Shown here piece after piece: positions 19,792 through 22,732 of a stretch of 22,732 nt of DNA. This DNA comes from a virus: IMG/VR virus record IMGVR_UViG_3300042879_002840, positions 1 to 22,732 of that record, one strand, 5' to 3'. Both the position numbers and the translations under genes were made by a program. The notes beneath the pieces are model-generated. The model worked only from the letters and a program-made list of their open reading frames with translations, was not told the DNA's origin and ran no database searches. The number at the start of each line of letters is the position of its first letter. Position 1 is the first letter of the stretch.

Positions 19792-20490
19792 ATGCGCACA
19801 CTACTAGCTCTCCTCATACTGACGTCATCGACATTCGCTCAGATTCAGACTTCTGTGTCTAAAGCCAAAGTGTTCGATGGCGTCACTGGGTCGCGACAAG
19901 TTGGTCAACTGTTGTTCGTGCAAGCGGATAACGTTCCTAAGCTGCTTGACGCAGCTGTACTTAAAGTGACGACCCCTGCAAAGTTCGTGCGAGTGAAAGC
20001 ACGTGTTAGAGGCTCATTCGATCCTGCGCCCATACAGAAGATAAGTGAGACAGAGTATGCGCTTATTGGGCAAGGTCGTTACATCGTCGAGATCACTACG
20101 TTTGATCCTACGCTTGGCATTGATGATGCTGCTGTTGATGTGGAACTGCAGGACCCTGAGCCAAGCGGCCCTGATGGTGATAAGTTTGATAAGCTTGCAG
20201 CTCGTGTTGCGTCTTGGACGAAAGGCCTTACGAAGAACAAAGACTTAGCATCTTGCTATTCTGAGGCATCTAAAAAGCTGCTCGAAGACCCATCAATGAC
20301 TATAAACATCGCGGCTGATCAAATAGTCGTATGTAGAAACAAAGTGCTGCAGAATGCGAGCCAGGGTTACATAAAGCTCATTGAAGAACTCAACTCCGAT
20401 CTTAAATCAAGGTGGTCGAACGGGCCGTTCACTAAAGCCGTAATGGCCGAGTACTATAAAGAAGTAGCGCGAGGTCTTAATCATGAATGA
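19792..20490 (+). CDS. Exported protein of unknown function, 232 aa
   Basis: It starts one base after the previous stop and has a short signal peptide (MRTLLALLILTSSTFA). Residues 20-125 are strand-rich (Ig-like or jelly-roll possible: FVRVKARVRGSF, RYIVEITTFDP). Residues 130-232 are helical with Cys, Lys and Asp (DKFDKLAARVASW, SMTINIAADQIVVCRNKV). No family recognised. With the previous gene it makes an exported pair between tail and peptidase genes. It overlaps the next gene by 8 bases. Confidence 0.68.
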   Translation: MRTLLALLILTSSTFAQIQTSVSKAKVFDGVTGSRQVGQLLFVQADNVPKLLDAAVLKVTTPAKFVRVKARVRGSFDPAPIQKISETEYALIGQGRYIVEITTFDPTLGIDDAAVDVELQDPEPSGPDGDKFDKLAARVASWTKGLTKNKDLASCYSEASKKLLEDPSMTINIAADQIVVCRNKVLQNASQGYIKLIEELNSDLKSRWSNGPFTKAVMAEYYKEVARGLNHE

Positions 20491-21496
20491 ACTGCAAGGA
20501 TGGGGACCTAGAGACGCCACCACTATCGAAGAACGCCTCTTGCACGAGCGTCGAGGCTTTGATCGTCTTTACAGCGATATGCCAGTGTTAGCTGTTAAGA
20601 GGTCTGAAGCACCACTTACGAACGTGATGGCTGAACGGTGGGAACAGTTTCAGTCGTCTAAGGGACGGGGCTCAGGTTCGTACGACTTGACGCTCGTGCA
20701 GGAGTTCGTATGGGGCAAGAACTTCGACTGGCTTCCACAACTTATCGGAAGCTGTGTCGCTAGCAACACGTTTCGTCCTTGGGTGACACGCGCATCATAT
20801 CAGATAGGGATGCGTGGTGATGGAAATGAGTTCATTGGTAGGAATGAGTTCTCACAGTTTAACATTTCGTTCTACGCACCCTTCTCATATGGCGAAGCAA
20901 GACGCCGAGCTAATATGAAAGGCGCAACAGAGCGGGATGACGGGCTGTACTGCGAAGCGTTTTACAACTCATTGACGAAATGTGGAGTACTGCCGTGCAG
21001 CGTTCCTGCACTGTCTACCTTGCTTACACGTCTTAATGTAGCGTCTGACCGCGACTTCCCAGAGCCGCAAAGCGAGAAAGTGTATAGAGCGTTCGGCAAC
21101 TGGCAGTATCTCGACGAATTGATAAAGTACTGTGACTTTAGGCTCCTCGATACGCAAAGCATTACGACAGTCGACGCACTCTTAGCTGCACATAAAGATT
21201 ATAAGCCTGCGTCAGTATGCAGCTCCGTCGCGATTCGTAAAATCGGGACGCACAAAGATGGCTTTGATATTCATGCGCGGGATCCTAATAACGTATGGAT
21301 GCATAACATGAGTTTCCAAGGCTTCTTCTTGTCATCAGACAGCAAGGTGTTCGTGAAACTCTGTAACAAGTCATGGGGTCCTGACCGCGTTTACAACGTG
21401 CCTGTCGAGGAAGTAGGTGTGTGGTTCACTCGTAAGCTTCTCACTGTCCAAACGATAGGTGAAATCGATCTTCCTAAATCAGTTCCGTTCACTTAA
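20483..21496 (+). CDS. Papain-like cysteine peptidase-like protein
   Basis: 337 aa. Near residues 86-91, PQLIGSCVASNTF resembles the Gln and Cys active-site segment of C1-type peptidases. Downstream, VWMHNMSFQGFF could supply His (about 272), and LCNKSWGPDRVYN resembles the Asn-Ser-Trp-Gly segment of papain (about 293-303). The order Cys, His, Asn fits. The rest is unfamiliar. Without a signal peptide it would act in the cell or in the virion; peptidoglycan crosslinks, host proteins or phage structural proteins are possible substrates. The gene lies between the exported pair and a holin-like gene, so lysis is one reading. Confidence 0.5.
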   Translation: MNELQGWGPRDATTIEERLLHERRGFDRLYSDMPVLAVKRSEAPLTNVMAERWEQFQSSKGRGSGSYDLTLVQEFVWGKNFDWLPQLIGSCVASNTFRPWVTRASYQIGMRGDGNEFIGRNEFSQFNISFYAPFSYGEARRRANMKGATERDDGLYCEAFYNSLTKCGVLPCSVPALSTLLTRLNVASDRDFPEPQSEKVYRAFGNWQYLDELIKYCDFRLLDTQSITTVDALLAAHKDYKPASVCSSVAIRKIGTHKDGFDIHARDPNNVWMHNMSFQGFFLSSDSKVFVKLCNKSWGPDRVYNVPVEEVGVWFTRKLLTVQTIGEIDLPKSVPFT

Positions 21497-21831
21497 TGGA
21501 GAGCGTGGTGGATGTTAGAGCAGGAGCTATCTTCTATGCCAGCGTGTGGCTTATCGGTTTCACGACGGCATTTGTTCGCGTATTGCGGGATGACGCTTAT
21601 AAATCTTTTGTGCACTGCGTTAGTGTGTCTAGTGCATCTGGATTTTTCTGCTTTGCAATCATTAGCATTCTTGACGGCGATAGTGCTAGTGATGTTAGCA
21701 GAAGTTGGTATTGGTTGGGCGTTGCAGCACTTATGGGCTTAGCTGTCAAAGAGCAAGACGCAATAGCTCGAAGCGTCTTGTCCAAAGTCTTAAAGGTTTT
21801 TACTGATGACAACACTGGGACCAAAGCCTAA
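21496..21831 (+). CDS. Small membrane protein, holin candidate, 111 aa
   Basis: The ATG shares an A with the previous stop (TAATG). Three hydrophobic segments are visible at about residues 9-28 (GAIFYASVWLIGFTTAFVRVL), 41-60 (SASGFFCFAIISIL) and 72-90 (YWLGVAALMGLAV), with a charged C-terminal tail (FTDDNTGTKA). Size and spans fit a class I holin, and position after a peptidase-like gene supports this, but sequence alone does not prove it. It overlaps the next gene by 26 bases. Confidence 0.62.
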   Translation: MESVVDVRAGAIFYASVWLIGFTTAFVRVLRDDAYKSFVHCVSVSSASGFFCFAIISILDGDSASDVSRSWYWLGVAALMGLAVKEQDAIARSVLSKVLKVFTDDNTGTKA

Positions 21832-22171
21832 GCGACTCGACCTTTATGTGACACGCGGAATCACATGGACAAAAGCATTACGGATCAAAGATGCGGATGG
21901 CAACTTACTTGACTTAACTGGTCACGTGTTTGAAGGAAAGATACGAAAGACACCTACGTCAGTCGTAAGCTACTCGTTCGCTTTTGCTCAGCTCTCGTCA
22001 CAAGTTGTCACGTGGTCGCTTGACGATTCTGTGTCAGCGACAATGCCTGTTGGTTGCAATGACGCTGATCCTGCTTCGAAATATGTGTATGATGTGATAT
22101 GGACTCGTCCTGGTAACGATCCTGTTTGCATTATGAAAGGCATCGTCACTCTTAACCCTAAAGTAACATGA
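21806..22171 (+). CDS. Phage structural protein, baseplate/fibre-associated type, 121 aa
   Basis: The ATG at 21806 lies within the end of the previous gene. The sequence (LYVTRGITWTKALRIKDADGNLLDLTGHVFEGKIRKTP... VYDVIWTRPGNDPVCIMKGIVTLNP) follows the common pattern of small beta proteins next to tail fibre genes: a DLTGxxxxGKIRKTP stretch, a W-L-D turn, and a final G-x-V-T-L-x-P strand. It is probably part of the tail tip or fibre base. The next gene is ATGA-coupled. Confidence 0.68.
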   Translation: MTTLGPKPKRLDLYVTRGITWTKALRIKDADGNLLDLTGHVFEGKIRKTPTSVVSYSFAFAQLSSQVVTWSLDDSVSATMPVGCNDADPASKYVYDVIWTRPGNDPVCIMKGIVTLNPKVT

Positions 22172-22551
22172 GCGACATAATCGATGTTGAGATTCTTGAT
22201 GGCGCCGACGTGTTACTTGAGCTTTCATCAGGCGTCATCTATGTTGGCGGCGGTGGAGGTGGTGGAAGCGAGTTCATAAGCTATGCTGCCAACCAGTCAC
22301 TCACGTTGGCACAGCTTCGTACAGCTCGTCGCAATTTGAATGTCGGATCTGCTCCCACATTAACATACGACATCAATGGCCGCGTGTCTTCGATTGCTTA
22401 TGCTGATGGGTCGTCTAAAACATTCGCGTACAACGGCAACGGCGAACTTGCATCTGTCGTGTTCACCTACGGGTCGCGGGTGTACACTAAGACTATGTCT
22501 TATGCAGGCGGTATACTAAGTTCAATATCAGAGAGTGTTACTGGAGTTTAA
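22168..22551 (+). CDS. Tail-fibre-like protein with Gly hinge and YD-like repeats, 127 aa
   Basis: The N-terminus (MSDIIDVEILDGADVLLELSSGVIYV) is followed by a Gly7 hinge and then SLTLAQLRTARRNLNVGSAP, like the joint of tail fibre proteins. Residues about 66-98 (LTYDINGRVSSIAYADGSSK and YNGNGELASVVF) resemble RHS/YD repeat units, which occur in phage fibres and toxins. ATGA coupling to the upstream gene fixes the start. Probable host-recognition component. Confidence 0.62.
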   Translation: MSDIIDVEILDGADVLLELSSGVIYVGGGGGGGSEFISYAANQSLTLAQLRTARRNLNVGSAPTLTYDINGRVSSIAYADGSSKTFAYNGNGELASVVFTYGSRVYTKTMSYAGGILSSISESVTGV

Positions 22552-22732
22552 ATGACCCCACAAGAAATCAAAGTCTTGATCGAATCTGATCCGCAAGCTA
22601 AAGCACTTGCGGAAGCAGGCAACGATTATGCGTGTGCAATTCGATGCTCAGAGATAAGCCCATTGATTCGTTCAAGTCTGATTCTTACAGAACGTGGGCT
22701 GTACAATAAACTTGGGCCAATGGTTGCAGAAA
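22552..22732 (+). CDS. Phage protein, 3' end outside window
   Basis: The ATG at 22552 follows directly on the previous TAA with GGAGTTTAA upstream. Sixty codons are visible (MTPQEIKVLIESDPQAKALAEAGNDYACAIRCSEISP...), open to the edge. The pattern SDPQAxALAxAGND is common in small phage proteins near tail fibres and lysis genes. I cannot name it. The frame continues beyond the window. Confidence 0.7.
   Translation, partial: MTPQEIKVLIESDPQAKALAEAGNDYACAIRCSEISPLIRSSLILTERGLYNKLGPMVAE

Overview
The window looks like part of a tailed double-stranded DNA phage genome or prophage. No rRNA, tRNA, insertion sequence or CRISPR array was seen. Genes are tightly packed, with many ATGA and TAATG junctions, and a complete packaging and head module is present: terminase small and large subunits, Mu-gp29/DUF935-type portal, gp36-like connector, SPP1-gp7/Mu-F minor head protein, Mu-I-like protease with an internal scaffold start, lambda-E-like capsid, Mu-G-like tail completion. 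The host is uncertain. Several small exported proteins, especially one with a CANGVC motif and a basic RRLIRGR tail, resemble short secreted proteins of Planctomycetes, so a planctomycete-like host is my best inference.

Layout. (1) 1-1300, minus strand: four small unknown genes. (2) 1300-2465: a gene-free control region. It is bounded by two inverted copies of a roughly 70-bp promoter segment that fire outward, and it holds a direct-repeat array with a period of about 184 bp and a recurrent palindromic CGA-N8-TCG motif. (3) 2465-4625, plus strand: small unknown genes. (4) 4622-9402: DNA repair and metabolism genes (pyrimidine-dimer-glycosylase-like protein, ATP-dependent DNA ligase, VRR-NUC-like nuclease), interrupted by a sugar-activation-like cassette (phosphotransferase, HAD phosphatase, nucleotidyltransferase, GT-B-like glycosyltransferase). 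(5) 9403-9683: an AT-rich gap with a repeated 14-mer. (6) 9684-11254: zinc-ribbon protein, sigma-70-like factor, small membrane protein, terminase small subunit. (7) 11251-22732: late packaging, head, tail, exported and tail-fibre-like genes, including a second (GT-A-like) glycosyltransferase next to the large terminase.

The most striking feature is a set of five hammerhead ribozymes of the open-stem-II (type II) arrangement: three on the plus strand (2764-2820, 3077-3133, 3594-3652) and two on the minus strand (515-567, 930-987). Each lies between two genes of the diverging early operons. All keep the GAAA, GTC and CTGAYGA core and the GGAC/GTCC stem II, while stems I and III covary. In three of them a sigma-70-like promoter is nested in the ribozyme: the -35 is just upstream and the -10 is in the stem III hairpin. 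The predicted transcription start therefore falls within a few bases of the predicted cleavage site. Self-cleavage of read-through RNA and fresh initiation would then yield almost the same 5' leader, and the genes between consecutive ribozymes would be released as short monocistronic RNAs with a hairpin at each end.

All calls come from reading the sequence and recalling family motifs. No database search or folding program was run.
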